From Paenibacillus illinoisensis NBRC 15959 (GTDB taxonomy: Bacteria > Bacillota > Bacilli > Paenibacillales > Paenibacillaceae): a stretch of DNA of 64,000 nucleotides. The translations under genes were made by a program, and so were the position numbers. The stretch spans positions 1-64,000 of the forward strand of contig NZ_BIME01000007.1 in assembly GCF_004000925.1 (NCBI RefSeq), given 5' to 3'. The notes under the pieces are model-generated. The model ran no database searches and was not told the DNA's origin. It was given only the letters and a program-made list of their open reading frames with translations. Of the stretch, positions 19,704 to 28,869 are shown piece after piece; position 1 is the stretch's first letter; each line of letters starts with the position of its first letter.

Positions 19704-21881
19704 ATGGGCATAGAGCAATTACTCGAGAAGGCCGGAGCTTATATCAAAGAACCCGATCTGGTGCGCATACGTGAAGCCTACGAATTTGCTGATCAGGCCC
19801 ACCATGGACAGACGCGAAAATCGGGAGAACCGTATATTCTGCATCCGCTTGCGGTTGCCGACATTGTTGTGAACATGCAGATGGACACCATCTCCATAAT
19901 AGCAGCGCTTCTTCATGATGTTGTAGAAGACACTACGGTATCGCTTGAGGAAATCCGCACTCATTTCGGCAATACGTGTGCCATGCTTGTTGACGGCTTG
20001 ACGAAGCTGGAACGTATTCAGTTCCGCTCCAAGGAAGAGCAGCAGAACGAAAACTATCGTAAAATGTTCATCGCCATGGCGCAGGACATCCGTGTCATCG
20101 TTATCAAATTGGCTGACCGCCTGCACAATATGCGGACACTCAAATTTCAATCGGAAGAAAGCCAGCGCAGGATTTCTTATGAGACGCTGGAGATTTTCTG
20201 TCCCATTGCCAACCGTTTGGGTATATCTGCGATCAAATGGGAAATGGAGGACATTGCTCTCCGTTATTTGAATCCGCAGCAATACTACCGTATTGCAAAT
20301 CTGATGCACAAGAAGCGTGCAGAACGTGAGCAGTACATCGATACGGTGATGGATGGAATCACGACCAAGCTTGATGAGATGGGAATTCAGGCAGATCTGT
20401 CTGGTCGTCCGAAACATATTTACAGTGTGTTCAAAAAAATGACAACGAAGAACAAGCAGTTTAACGAAATCTACGATCTGCTTGCGATTCGTATTATTGT
20501 GGATAATATCAAAGATTGTTATGCTACCCTCGGCATTATACACACATTATGGAAACCGATGCCTGGGCGTTTCAAGGATTATATTGCAATGCCTAAGGCT
20601 AACATGTACCAATCGCTCCATACAACGGTGGTTGGCCCGAATGGGGAGCCGACTGAAGTTCAGATTCGGACATGGGATATGCACCGTACTGCCGAATTCG
20701 GGATTGCGGCCCACTGGGCCTATAAGGAAGGTGCAGCAACCGGAAATAATTTTGAAGATAAAATTACGTTCTTCCGGGAAATTCTTGAGCTTCAAAATGA
20801 AGCGCAGGATGCATCTGAATTTGTCGAATCCCTTAAGATGGATTTCTTCTCTGATTTGGTATTTGTATTTACGCCAAAAGGTGAAGTCATTGAGCTGCCT
20901 ACAGGTTCCGTGCCGCTGGATTTTGCGTACAGAATTCATACCGAAGTGGGTAACCGTACAATTGGAGCCAAAGTCAACGGTCGTATCGTTCCACTTGATT
21001 ACCATCTGAAGACTGGAGATATCATTGAGATTTTGACGTCCAAACATTCATATGGTCCAAGTCAGGATTGGCTCAAAATTGCGAAATCATCTCATGCGAG
21101 AGCCAAGATCAAGCAGTGGTTCAAGAAGGAACGCCGCGAAGAAAACGTTGAAAAAGGCCGCGAAAGCTGTGAGCGCGAGCTGAAACGTATGGGGCTTGAT
21201 CCTTCTGCGTGGATGACGGATGACAAATTGATGGAAGCATGCAAAAAATATGCATTTAACGATATTGATGACATGCTTGCAGCGGTTGGATTCGGTGGTA
21301 TTACTGCTGCGCAGATCGTAACCAAAGCGACCGAGAAATTGCGCAAGGAACAGGAAGAGTCGAGCTTGCTCGAATTGAATTCCGAAATGCGGGAGCTGAA
21401 GCCTGCACCTGAGCGCAAGAATCGTCCTACCAACGGCATACGTGTCAAAGGCATCGATAACTTGCTCGTTCGCTTTGCACGCTGTTGTAATCCTGTCCCG
21501 GGTGATGACATTATCGGTTACGTTACGCGCGGACGTGGGGTATCCGTGCACCGCAGCGACTGTCCGAACATTCCTTCAAGCGGGGATGGAGAGGAAGCAG
21601 CACGCGTCATTGAGGTGGAATGGGAAGAAAATATCGAGGCCAACTACAGTGTCGATATTGAGATTACCGGACATGATCGCAATGGACTGCTCAATGAAGT
21701 GCTTCAGGCCGTTTCCGAAAGTAAAACCAATATATCTGCCGTCACCGGACGGACAGACAAAAATAAATTAGCATTGGTGCACGTTACAATCCTGATCCGC
21801 AATACAGAGCATCTGCATTCTGTCGTCGAACGGATCAAACGGGTAAAAGATGTCTATTCCGTGCATCGGATTATGCAGTAA
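19704..21881 (+). CDS. relA: Bifunctional (p)ppGpp synthetase/hydrolase Rel
   Basis: Rel makes and degrades (p)ppGpp in the stringent response. The 725-aa protein has an HD hydrolase domain with LLHDVVEDT, a synthetase domain with RFKDYIAMPKANMYQSLHTT, and EVQIRT. It continues with TGS (FVFTPKGEVIELPTGSV), a Cys-containing region (RFARCCNPVPGD) and a C-terminal ACT domain. The RFKD motif (the RxKD class) together with the intact HD site indicates a bifunctional enzyme. ATG 19704 matches homologue length (B. subtilis 734 aa); the frame is open further upstream but lacks a binding site. Confidence 0.95.
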   Translation: MGIEQLLEKAGAYIKEPDLVRIREAYEFADQAHHGQTRKSGEPYILHPLAVADIVVNMQMDTISIIAALLHDVVEDTTVSLEEIRTHFGNTCAMLVDGLTKLERIQFRSKEEQQNENYRKMFIAMAQDIRVIVIKLADRLHNMRTLKFQSEESQRRISYETLEIFCPIANRLGISAIKWEMEDIALRYLNPQQYYRIANLMHKKRAEREQYIDTVMDGITTKLDEMGIQADLSGRPKHIYSVFKKMTTKNKQFNEIYDLLAIRIIVDNIKDCYATLGIIHTLWKPMPGRFKDYIAMPKANMYQSLHTTVVGPNGEPTEVQIRTWDMHRTAEFGIAAHWAYKEGAATGNNFEDKITFFREILELQNEAQDASEFVESLKMDFFSDLVFVFTPKGEVIELPTGSVPLDFAYRIHTEVGNRTIGAKVNGRIVPLDYHLKTGDIIEILTSKHSYGPSQDWLKIAKSSHARAKIKQWFKKERREENVEKGRESCERELKRMGLDPSAWMTDDKLMEACKKYAFNDIDDMLAAVGFGGITAAQIVTKATEKLRKEQEESSLLELNSEMRELKPAPERKNRPTNGIRVKGIDNLLVRFARCCNPVPGDDIIGYVTRGRGVSVHRSDCPNIPSSGDGEEAARVIEVEWEENIEANYSVDIEITGHDRNGLLNEVLQAVSESKTNISAVTGRTDKNKLALVHVTILIRNTEHLHSVVERIKRVKDVYSVHRIMQ

Positions 21882-21893
21882 GGAGCCTGTCAG

Positions 21894-22355
21894 ATGAGAG
21901 TGCTTGTACAACGTTGCAAAGAGGCTCAGGTTACAGTTGGTGACGAAATAACGGGACGGATTGAATCCGGGGTCATGCTGCTCGTAGGTATTACTCATGA
22001 AGACACGGAGAAAGATGCGGTGTATCTTGCAGACAAGGTGGCAGGACTTCGCATTTTCGAGGATGATCAGGAAAAGATGAATCTTAGCCTGATGGATGTG
22101 GGTGGCGCAGTCCTTTCGGTCTCGCAATTTACTCTATATGGCGACTGTCGCAAAGGGAAACGCCCGAGTTTTGCGGCTGCAGCCCGGCCAGAAGCGGCTG
22201 AGGTGTTATATGAGACCTTTAATCAACTATTGAGGGATAAAGGCATTCAGGTGGAAACAGGGAGATTCGGAGCCATGATGGATGTGTCCTTCACCAACTG
22301 GGGGCCCGTGACTTTAATGCTGGAGAGCCCTCTCCGTCAGGAAGCACGTGCATAA
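21894..22355 (+). CDS. dtd: D-aminoacyl-tRNA deacylase
   Basis: Dtd removes D-amino acids mischarged on tRNA. The 153-aa protein begins [15 protein letters not shown] and has the active-site motif [10 protein letters not shown] and the cross-subunit motif containing NWGPVT (Gly-cisPro type). It lies 12 bases after rel, in the usual rel-dtd pair. Confidence 0.95.
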   Translation: MRVLVQRCKEAQVTVGDEITGRIESGVMLLVGITHEDTEKDAVYLADKVAGLRIFEDDQEKMNLSLMDVGGAVLSVSQFTLYGDCRKGKRPSFAAAARPEAAEVLYETFNQLLRDKGIQVETGRFGAMMDVSFTNWGPVTLMLESPLRQEARA

Positions 22356-22429
22356 TTCACCCGGGATCAGGCCATAATGAGGGATAGTTCTAGTACTAGC
22401 ATAAGCTGATTAAAGGAGTATCTCTCACT

Positions 22430-22597
22430 ATGCGTCAATCTGCCAAGATAACACGTTCCCGTATGGAACCACTGCTTATTCCCGGGAATCTGTATGAGTC
22501 GCTAAAGTTGGCTCGCGCAGCTTCTGAATGCGTGGCTACGATCTGGTCTACCCAGGATTCGGACAAGGGAGAACAGAGTCACCTGCCGCGTGCCTAG
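22430..22597 (+). CDS. Possible small protein of 55 residues, unrecognised
   Basis: An ATG at 22430 is preceded by AAAGGAG at 22412-22418 (11 bases). The 55-residue frame starts MRQSAKITRSRMEPLLIPGN and has a mixed hydrophobic middle (LKLARAASECVATIWS) and a polar tail. A terminator hairpin follows 60 bases later. No domain is recognised and there is no membrane helix. It may be a real small gene after dtd, or a chance frame. Confidence 0.4.
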   Translation: MRQSAKITRSRMEPLLIPGNLYESLKLARAASECVATIWSTQDSDKGEQSHLPRA

Positions 22598-22660
22598 TTA
22601 AGATGAAAGCAAGCAGTCATTTTATATGTTGAAAGCTTACTCGTATAGCAGCAGAGCCGA

Positions 22661-22695
22661 AAGCCTTGATTCGATACTTGAATCAGGGCTTTTTT
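22661..22695 (+). terminator. Terminator after dtd and the small ORF
   Basis: A 12-bp stem (22661-22672 with 22680-22691, one wobble pair) ends in six T residues. Confidence 0.85.
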
Positions 22696-22751
22696 ATGTG
22701 ATGTTTTTGTTTCCGTGTTGGGAAGAAACTCAATTATCGATTACTTAAGCT

Positions 22752-22777
22752 GTTATAAACAGCTGCAGTTAGGGTAA
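22752..22777 (+). promoter_or_regulatory. Weak sigma-B-like promoter upstream of the PfpI gene
   Basis: GTTATA (22752-22757), 14 bases, then GGGTAA (22772-22777) resembles the sigma-B pattern GTTTAA-N12-15-GGGTAT with three mismatches. B. subtilis homologues of both downstream genes belong to its general stress regulon. Paenibacillus may lack sigma-B, so this is speculative. Apart from this, nothing else stands out in 22696-22909. Confidence 0.25.
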
Positions 22778-22909
22778 TAACAACACGAGGCACAGGATCG
22801 TGCCGAGGTTCAGGGTTTGTACATGGATTTACTGAATTTGTAGATTACTAAATTCTGCAAAACCCGAATATGAAAAGATTTTTCGAACACGGAAAGGAGA
22901 ACGTACGTT

Positions 22910-23416
22910 ATGAGTAAAGTTGCTTTTTTATTGGCGAATGATTTTGAAGATTCGGAAATGCAGGTTCCATATGATGAGGTGAAAAAAGCCGGACACGAAG
23001 TGGAAATCATCGGTTTGAAGGCAGGAGAAACGCTCAAAGGTAAAGGTGGCAAGGCTTCCTATACTTCAGACAAGGCGATTGCAGAAGTGTCGGCTTCAGA
23101 TTATGACGCTGTGGTCATTCCAGGGGGATCTTCTCCTGAAAATCTGCGCACGGATGCAAACATCCTGAAGTTTGTAACGGAGATTAACAGTGCGAAGAAG
23201 CCAATCGCAGCAATCTGCCATGGCCCGCAAATTCTGGCCAGCGCTGACCTGCTCAAAGGGCGAACCATTACGTCCTATCCTCCACTTAAGGATGATATGG
23301 TCAATGCAGGTGCTGAATTTAAAGATCATGAGGCTGTAGTGGACGGCAATTACATTACATCGAGAACACCAGCCGATGAGCCTGCATTTGTTCGTGAACT
23401 GTTGAAAGTCATATAA
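22910..23416 (+). CDS. PfpI/DJ-1 family protein, YfkM-like general stress protein
   Basis: The 168-aa protein has the DJ-1/PfpI fold signatures: an N-terminal VAFLLANDFEDSEMQVP carrying the conserved Glu, then YDAVVIPGGSSPENLR, and the nucleophile elbow AAICHGPQ with its Cys. Family members act as proteases, chaperones or deglycases for glyoxal-modified molecules. It resembles B. subtilis YfkM (GSP18). The ATG has AAAGGAG upstream. The next gene encodes another stress protein, suggesting a stress pair. Confidence 0.85.
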   Translation: MSKVAFLLANDFEDSEMQVPYDEVKKAGHEVEIIGLKAGETLKGKGGKASYTSDKAIAEVSASDYDAVVIPGGSSPENLRTDANILKFVTEINSAKKPIAAICHGPQILASADLLKGRTITSYPPLKDDMVNAGAEFKDHEAVVDGNYITSRTPADEPAFVRELLKVI

Positions 23417-23436
23417 TCGGTCACAGGTAAACGATT

Positions 23437-23455
23437 TAACTTGTTTATCAAGTTA
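23437..23455. repeat. Perfect inverted repeat between the PfpI and YflT-like genes
   Basis: TAACTTG-TTTAT-CAAGTTA is a 7+7 dyad with a five-base spacer. It could be a small hairpin in the transcript or an operator for the downstream gene. Confidence 0.5.
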
Positions 23456-23504
23456 ATCTGCACAAATACATGATGTAATTTATTCCGACAAAGGAGGGTT
23501 TGAC

Positions 23505-23951
23505 ATGGCAAAGCATATTCAGGCATATTTTCGAACCGAAGATGAGGCGGAGGGTGCTAGAACTTCACTTCAGACGTTTCGTACCGAGCATTTGGAGGTA
23601 GGACAGCTGGACAGTGCGATTGGCAGAGACAAACGCATCTTGCTACCGCTGGTGCCTTATAATACGGCGGGTGGCGCAGGTACAAATGGAGCCATGGGTG
23701 TGGGTACAGCGCCTGGAGTTCCGGCAAGTGAGAATGTTGTTCCAGTGGTTAGTAATGTGGATCGTAATGCTGACCGGGATGTGCGCGACAATGTGAATGC
23801 GGACGGTGACCTGCTCAGAGCGGCAGACGTCTCCTCGGACGATTATGATGATCTGCATTATGTTTTGTCTGCCAAAGTCCAGGATGAGGATTATGATGAA
23901 ATTGTTCATAAGCTTCGCTCCAACAATGCCTATGTGGAAGAATTGAATTAA
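23505..23951 (+). CDS. YflT-like (general stress protein 17M) domain protein
   Basis: The 148-aa soluble acidic protein begins MAKHIQAYFRTEDEAEGA, typical of the heat-induced YflT/GSP17M family. It has a Gly/Asn/Asp-rich low-complexity middle (about residues 55-110), then a C-terminal alpha-beta repeat (DLHYVLSAKVQDEDYDEIV). The molecular function is not established. A strong AAAGGAGGG site is present. It may be cotranscribed with the PfpI gene 88 bases upstream. Confidence 0.7.
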   Translation: MAKHIQAYFRTEDEAEGARTSLQTFRTEHLEVGQLDSAIGRDKRILLPLVPYNTAGGAGTNGAMGVGTAPGVPASENVVPVVSNVDRNADRDVRDNVNADGDLLRAADVSSDDYDDLHYVLSAKVQDEDYDEIVHKLRSNNAYVEELN

Positions 23952-23964
23952 CGTGTAGATCATG

Positions 23965-24022
23965 GAAGAGCCCCTGCGACGCCTGACTTCATTTGATGTC
24001 AGCGCGATCACAAGGGCTCTTC
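23965..24022 (+). terminator. Terminator-like hairpin after the YflT-like gene
   Basis: GAAGAGCCC (23965-23973) pairs with GGGCTCTTC (24014-24022), enclosing an inner CTGAC/GTCAG stem. The T tract is weak (TTCTGTATAAG), so readthrough is possible. Confidence 0.5.
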
Positions 24023-24045
24023 TGTATAAGTTTACTTTTATAATT

Positions 24046-24059
24046 ATAAAGCGCTATCA
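24046..24059 (+). promoter_or_regulatory. cre-like catabolite site
   Basis: ATAAAGCGCTATCA matches the CcpA consensus TGWAANCGNTNWCA at 12 of 14 positions. It lies in the gene-free stretch between two terminator hairpins. Confidence 0.35.
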
Positions 24060-24063
24060 TTTT

Positions 24064-24080
24064 TGTAATATTACTGTAAT
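24064..24080 (+). promoter_or_regulatory. WalR-like direct repeat TGTAAT-N5-TGTAAT
   Basis: Two TGTAAT hexamers five bases apart match exactly the TGTWAH-N5-TGTWAH pattern known for the essential response regulator WalR. TATAAT follows at 24113-24118. No gene lies between here and the terminator at 24154. Confidence 0.4.
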
Positions 24081-24153
24081 ATTAGTTACATAAGGCTTTA
24101 ACATAGGGCGTTTATAATAACAAGCATGACCCCCTTTTTTTATATATCCTTTG

Positions 24154-24183
24154 AGCCTGCACACCGTGTGCAGGCTTTTTTTT
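24154..24183 (+). terminator. Strong terminator upstream of the hisS promoter
   Basis: A perfect 10-bp stem AGCCTGCACA/TGTGCAGGCT with a CCG loop is followed by eight T residues. Confidence 0.9.
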
Positions 24184-24204
24184 GCTGTCTTTTGATGTTA
24201 GCCC

Positions 24205-24233
24205 TTGACTTTAGTACTGCGGTTCATTACAAT
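24205..24233 (+). promoter_or_regulatory. Sigma-A promoter of hisS-aspS
   Basis: TTGACT (24205-24210), a 17-base spacer and TACAAT (24228-24233). A perfect 14-base palindrome TTGACTATAGTCAA follows at 24248-24261 in the early transcribed region. Confidence 0.75.
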
Positions 24234-24283
24234 CAGAAAATAATATGTTGACTATAGTCAATATCAGTCGTTTTCTTGAATTA

Positions 24284-24640
24284 TATTACTGATTTGATGA
24301 CGGGACCAAGTACTCCGTGCCCACATGAACAGAGAGGAATCCCTTGGCTGTAAGGATTCTCTTGATGAGCGGACGAATGACTTCCCCGAGAACAGACGGC
24401 GAACACATCAGAGCTGATTCTGATAGCCATTAGCCGGCCTGCGCAGGACGTGCGTTACACGTAGAGCGGAACGATGGTTTGATCGGATTGCGATAATGCA
24501 GTCTTTCATGATCAGATGATCACCTGAACGGCGAAAGTGTCAGGAGTTCCGGAATGTGGGTGGTACCACGGGTGAATGTATATACACAATCTCTCGTCCC
24601 TTTGTTTGCTGTATGCAGCGACAGGGCGAGGGATTTTTTT
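24284..24640 (+). promoter_or_regulatory. T-box leader (tRNA-His responsive) of hisS
   Basis: The leader carries the T-box proper TGGTACCACG at 24561-24570. Stem I has AGTA on its 5' side and GAA before the specifier, and the distal stem is GGAATCC/GGATTCTC. The specifier after GAA reads CAC (24404-24406), the His codon, followed by A. A terminator stem with a run of seven T residues ends at 24640. Uncharged tRNA-His should favour the antiterminator and raise hisS expression. The acceptor-pairing bulge is UGGU. Confidence 0.9.
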
Positions 24641-24676
24641 GTTATATAGAGAAAATAGAGGCTGGAGGGATGCAAG

Positions 24677-25930
24677 ATGGCTTTTCAGAAACCAACGGGA
24701 ACACAGGATTTACTGCCGGGCGTAGTGGAGAAGTGGCAGTTTGTCGAAGAGAAAATTAAGGATCTGTGTCGCCGTTTTAATTACCGGGAGATCCGTACAC
24801 CCATTTTTGAACAGACTTCACTGTTTGAGCGAGGGGTAGGCGAAACAACTGACATCGTTGAAAAAGAAATGTACACGTTCAAGGATAAGGGCGATCGCAG
24901 CATGACACTTCGTCCGGAAGGAACTGCTGGTGTTGTACGTGCTTTTGTAGAGAATAAGCTCTATGGGGAGCCAGACGTAACGAAACTTTATTATGTAGGT
25001 CCCATGTTCCGCTATGAGCGTCCGCAAGCAGGACGCCAGCGTCAGTTCCACCAGTTCGGGGTAGAGGCATTCGGAGCAGTAGATCCGGCAATTGATGCAG
25101 AGGTTATCGCACTTGGTTATCAGTTCTGTGTTGAGCTGGGGTTGAAGGATGTCAAAGTTGAAGTGAACTCGGTGGGTAATGCGGCAAGCCGTGCTGCCTA
25201 TCGTGAAGAGCTGCTGGGCTTCCTGAGACCGATGAAGGACACCTTGTGCAAGGATTGCCAAAATCGCATGGAACGCAATCCGCTTCGCGTCCTCGATTGT
25301 AAGGTAGATCAGGACAAATTTGTCGGTGCGCCTTCCATTCTGGATAGCCTGGACGAGGAAGCAACAAACCACTTTGCCAAAGTTCAAGGTTTCCTGGATG
25401 ATTTCGGCGTAGACTATGCAGTGAATACGCGTCTTGTGCGCGGACTGGATTATTACACCATGACAGCATTTGAATTGAAGGCCCAGGGGATTGGTGCCAT
25501 TGATACCGTAGGTGGCGGCGGCAGATATAACGGCCTCGTTGGAGATATCGGCGGACCGGATCAACCGGGCATCGGTTTTGGTATCGGTCTGGAACGCATT
25601 CAACTGATTCTGGAACACCAAAACATTAATGTAAGTGCCCTCACTCCACTTGATGTGTACTTTGTTGCTCTTGGAGAAGCAGCAGATCGGGAAGTAAACC
25701 GTCTGTTGTTCAAACTTCGTCAGTCCGGTCTTTCGGGTGAACGTGATTATCTGGGGCGCAAGATGAAGGCTCAAATGAAATCAGCAGATCGTTACAAAGC
25801 CCGTTATACGGCGATTCTTGGTGATGATGAGCTGGAACGTGGAGAGATTGCACTCAAAGCGATGGATACAGGTGAACAGCAAACCGTGAAACTGGAAGAG
25901 CTGATCACAACGATTCAGGGAGCCAGATAA
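24677..25930 (+). CDS. hisS: Histidine--tRNA ligase
   Basis: Class II synthetase of 417 aa charging tRNA-His. Seen are [14 protein letters not shown], motif 2 ([22 protein letters not shown]), the His-specific LVRGLDYYT and GGRYNGLV, motif 3 ([11 protein letters not shown]), and the C-terminal anticodon-binding domain. ATG 24677 begins just after the T-box terminator with a GGAGGG site. aspS follows in the same direction after about 215 bases with no clear gene. Confidence 0.97.
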   Translation: MAFQKPTGTQDLLPGVVEKWQFVEEKIKDLCRRFNYREIRTPIFEQTSLFERGVGETTDIVEKEMYTFKDKGDRSMTLRPEGTAGVVRAFVENKLYGEPDVTKLYYVGPMFRYERPQAGRQRQFHQFGVEAFGAVDPAIDAEVIALGYQFCVELGLKDVKVEVNSVGNAASRAAYREELLGFLRPMKDTLCKDCQNRMERNPLRVLDCKVDQDKFVGAPSILDSLDEEATNHFAKVQGFLDDFGVDYAVNTRLVRGLDYYTMTAFELKAQGIGAIDTVGGGGRYNGLVGDIGGPDQPGIGFGIGLERIQLILEHQNINVSALTPLDVYFVALGEAADREVNRLLFKLRQSGLSGERDYLGRKMKAQMKSADRYKARYTAILGDDELERGEIALKAMDTGEQQTVKLEELITTIQGAR

Positions 25931-26146
25931 GCTCGTACAAGCCAGAGTAAGTTAAATATAATATCAATATGATTCGGCAGCCTTACAGGGCCTGGAAGCC
26001 ATTCAATGTGGATTTTGTCCAAGAATGTTACAGCTCCCGTAAGTACAACGCCTTTCAATACATCGTCTTCACGCAACCGCGCTGTTAAAGTAATGGTCTT
26101 GACCTACTTGCACAGAACGGAAATTCACATAATGAGGAGTTTGGTT

Positions 26147-27925
26147 ATGAAAAGAAGTCATCATTGCGGCGCATTAACGACCGCACACATCGGCGAAACC
26201 GTAACATTGAACGGCTGGGTACAGACCCGCCGTGACCTGGGGGGCGTACTGTTTATCGATCTGCGTGACCGCAGCGGTATTGTACAAGTGGTATTTAACC
26301 CGGCCTACTCCGGCGAAGCTCTGCAAATTGCTGACCGGGTACGTAGTGAGTATGTTATCGCCGTATCGGGTAAAGTGGTTAAACGTGATGAAGAGACCGT
26401 GAACAAAAACCTGCCTACAGGTGAAATTGAAGTTCAGATTACGGAAATCGAAGTGCTGAACGCGGCAAAAACGCCGCCATTCTTCATTGAGGATGGTGTG
26501 GAAGTCGATGAGTCCCTTCGCTTGAAATATCGTTATCTGGATCTGCGTCGTCCGGAAATGTACGAAACATTGAAATTGCGTTCCAAAGCGTCCAAAGTAT
26601 TCCGTGACTACCTGGATGGAGAAGAGTTCGTTGAAGTGGAAACACCGATTCTTACGAAGAGCTCCCCGGAAGGTGCGCGTGACTATCTCGTACCAAGCCG
26701 TGTGCATGAAGGTGAATTCTTCGCTCTGCCGCAGTCTCCGCAAATCTACAAACAATTGCTGATGGTCGGCGGACTTGAGCGTTATTATCAAATCGCCCGC
26801 TGCTTCCGGGATGAGGATCTGCGTGCAGACCGTCAACCTGAGTTCACACAAGTCGACATCGAGACTTCCTTCCTGGAACAGGATGACCTGCTGCCGATGA
26901 TGGAAGAGCTGATGGCCAAATTGCTGCGTGAAACGAAAGGCATTGAGTTAGAGCTGCCATTCCAACGGATTACGTATGCAGATGCGATGGGTAAATACGG
27001 TTCAGACAAACCGGATCTGCGCTTTGGCATGGAGCTGGTGGAAATGAACGATATCGTAGCGAACAGTGGTGTAAAAGTATTTGCTTCTGTCATCGAAAAA
27101 GGTGGAGAAGTGAAAGTACTGAATGCCAAAGGCTGTGGCACGTGGAGCCGCAAAGAGATCGACGATCTCGGACCATTCGCAGCACGTTATGGTGCCAAAG
27201 GTCTGGCGTGGATTCAAGTGAAAGACGGCGAATTCAAAGGCCCAATCGTGAAATTCTTTACACCGGAAGAGATTGAAGCGGTAAAAGAACGCACTGGCGC
27301 TGAAGAAGGCGACTTGCTGCTCTTCTCTGCGGACAACAAAAAAGTGGTTGCAGACGTTCTGGGTGCACTGCGTCTGAAAATCGGTCGTCAACTTGGTCTG
27401 ATTGATGACAGCAAATTCAAATTTGCCTGGGTTGTGGACTTCCCACTACTTGGATATGATGAAGATGCGAAACGTTACGTGGCAGAACATCATCCGTTCA
27501 CTCGTCCAAAAGACGAAGATGTGGCTCTGTTCGATACAGACCCGGGTGCGATTCGTGCTCAAGCTTATGACCTTGTTCTGAATGGTTATGAAGTAGGTGG
27601 CGGTTCAATGCGTATCTACAAACGTGACGTGCAAGAGAAAATGTTCGCTGCCCTTGGCCTTTCTCCAGAAGTATCCAATGAGAAATTCGGTTATCTGCTT
27701 GAAGCATTCGAATACGGAACTCCACCACATGGCGGTATCGCCTTTGGTCTTGACCGTCTCGTTATGCTGTTGGCAGGCCGTACAAACCTGCGTGAAACCA
27801 TTGCCTTCCCGAAAACGGCAAGTGCAACCGATCTGCTCATGAACGCACCTTCTGAAGTGGACGGAGCCCAGTTGGAACAACTTCATATCCGTGTAGCCCG
27901 TAAACCGGTGGCGGAAAAGAAATAA
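26147..27925 (+). CDS. aspS: Aspartate--tRNA ligase
   Basis: Bacterial-type class II synthetase, 592 aa, the same length as in B. subtilis. Domains in order are an OB anticodon-binding domain ([21 protein letters not shown]), catalytic motifs ([18 protein letters not shown]), the inserted GAD domain, and motif 3 ([15 protein letters not shown]). ATG 26147 is preceded by GAGGAG; the frame is open upstream but without similarity. It shares the hisS T-box transcript unless a second promoter lies in the gap, which I could not see. Confidence 0.97.
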   Translation: MKRSHHCGALTTAHIGETVTLNGWVQTRRDLGGVLFIDLRDRSGIVQVVFNPAYSGEALQIADRVRSEYVIAVSGKVVKRDEETVNKNLPTGEIEVQITEIEVLNAAKTPPFFIEDGVEVDESLRLKYRYLDLRRPEMYETLKLRSKASKVFRDYLDGEEFVEVETPILTKSSPEGARDYLVPSRVHEGEFFALPQSPQIYKQLLMVGGLERYYQIARCFRDEDLRADRQPEFTQVDIETSFLEQDDLLPMMEELMAKLLRETKGIELELPFQRITYADAMGKYGSDKPDLRFGMELVEMNDIVANSGVKVFASVIEKGGEVKVLNAKGCGTWSRKEIDDLGPFAARYGAKGLAWIQVKDGEFKGPIVKFFTPEEIEAVKERTGAEEGDLLLFSADNKKVVADVLGALRLKIGRQLGLIDDSKFKFAWVVDFPLLGYDEDAKRYVAEHHPFTRPKDEDVALFDTDPGAIRAQAYDLVLNGYEVGGGSMRIYKRDVQEKMFAALGLSPEVSNEKFGYLLEAFEYGTPPHGGIAFGLDRLVMLLAGRTNLRETIAFPKTASATDLLMNAPSEVDGAQLEQLHIRVARKPVAEKK

Positions 27926-27943
27926 AGGAGGCATCGATTCTCA

Positions 27944-28702
27944 ATGCTCCATCAATTTTCAAGAACAGAGCTGGCAATCGGACCTGAAGGTCTGGATGCT
28001 TTGAAAAATAGTACAGTTGCCGTGCTTGGTATTGGCGGCGTGGGCGGTATAGCCGTTGAAGCCCTTGCTCGCAGCGGGGTTGGACGCATCATCTTGATCG
28101 ACAAGGATGTGGTGGACATCACCAACGTTAACCGCCAGATTCACGCGTTGACCACGACCGTTGGTCAGAAAAAAGCCGATCTGATGGTGGACCGGGTCAA
28201 GCTCATTAACCCTGAGATTGATGCCATCGCCTTGAACATGTTTTACACGGAAGAAACGTATGAGGAACTGTTTAAATATGAACTGGATTATGTCTTGGAT
28301 GCATCCGACACGATCATCTACAAAATCCATCTCATTAAGGAATGCCTCAAACGTAAGATTCCCGTGATTTCCAGCATGGGTGCGGCGAACAAAATGGACC
28401 CTACGAAATTCCAAGTCGCGGATATTTCCAAAACGTCCATGGACCCGATTGCCCGTGTAGTTCGTACAAAACTGCGCAAAGAAGGCATCAAAAAAGGGGT
28501 CAAAGTGGTCTTCTCTACGGAGGAGCCATTAAAGCCGCGTGAAGATGTTACTCAAAAGATCGTTCCTGAGAACGCACCGGAAATTCGCAAGGCAAAACAG
28601 CCACCAGCGAGTAACGCGTTTGTTCCTCCGGTAGCCGGACTGATCATGGTCAGTGTGGCAGTCAAGGAATTGATTGAAAATGCAGTGAAAAAACAACAGT
28701 AA
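27944..28702 (+). CDS. tcdA: tRNA threonylcarbamoyladenosine dehydratase TcdA
   Basis: A ThiF/E1-like enzyme of 252 aa that cyclises t6A37 to ct6A in ATP-dependent fashion. Visible are the nucleotide-binding VLGIGGVGGIAVEAL, the DKDVVDITNVNRQ loop that binds ATP, DASDTIIYK, and the C-terminal PPVAGLIMVSVAVKELI. It follows aspS by 18 bases, as yrvM does in B. subtilis. Confidence 0.93.
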   Translation: MLHQFSRTELAIGPEGLDALKNSTVAVLGIGGVGGIAVEALARSGVGRIILIDKDVVDITNVNRQIHALTTTVGQKKADLMVDRVKLINPEIDAIALNMFYTEETYEELFKYELDYVLDASDTIIYKIHLIKECLKRKIPVISSMGAANKMDPTKFQVADISKTSMDPIARVVRTKLRKEGIKKGVKVVFSTEEPLKPREDVTQKIVPENAPEIRKAKQPPASNAFVPPVAGLIMVSVAVKELIENAVKKQQ

Positions 28703-28713
28703 CCTGTTGAGCG

Positions 28714-28751
28714 AAAAGCGTAGGTGCCTACATGGCGCCTGCGCTTTTTTT
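28714..28751 (+). terminator. Terminator after tcdA
   Basis: AAAAGCGTAGGTGCC pairs with GGCGCCTGCGCTTTTTT allowing wobble pairs. It ends the hisS-aspS-tcdA unit. Confidence 0.8.
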
Positions 28752-28869
28752 ATAGTCGTCGCGTGATGTACTTCAATCCCAAAACCGTGTATGATATGTG
28801 GTGCTGCGCGAAATGATGATAAATATATAGAGAAATGGCAGTGTACATAGAGAGAGGGGAACAGAACGG

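Noticed and set aside
24556-24759. A 67-codon plus-strand frame over the T-box terminator and hisS start
   Set aside because: It runs through the antiterminator/terminator stem and into hisS in another frame; it is RNA structure, not coding.
19719-25774. Long minus-strand frames opposite rel (274 codons) and hisS (318 codons)
   Set aside because: Antisense shadows of strongly conserved genes with skewed composition; no start signals.
28752-28869. Purine riboswitch upstream of the NCS2 permease
   Set aside because: The gap is short and none of the conserved purine aptamer segments are present.
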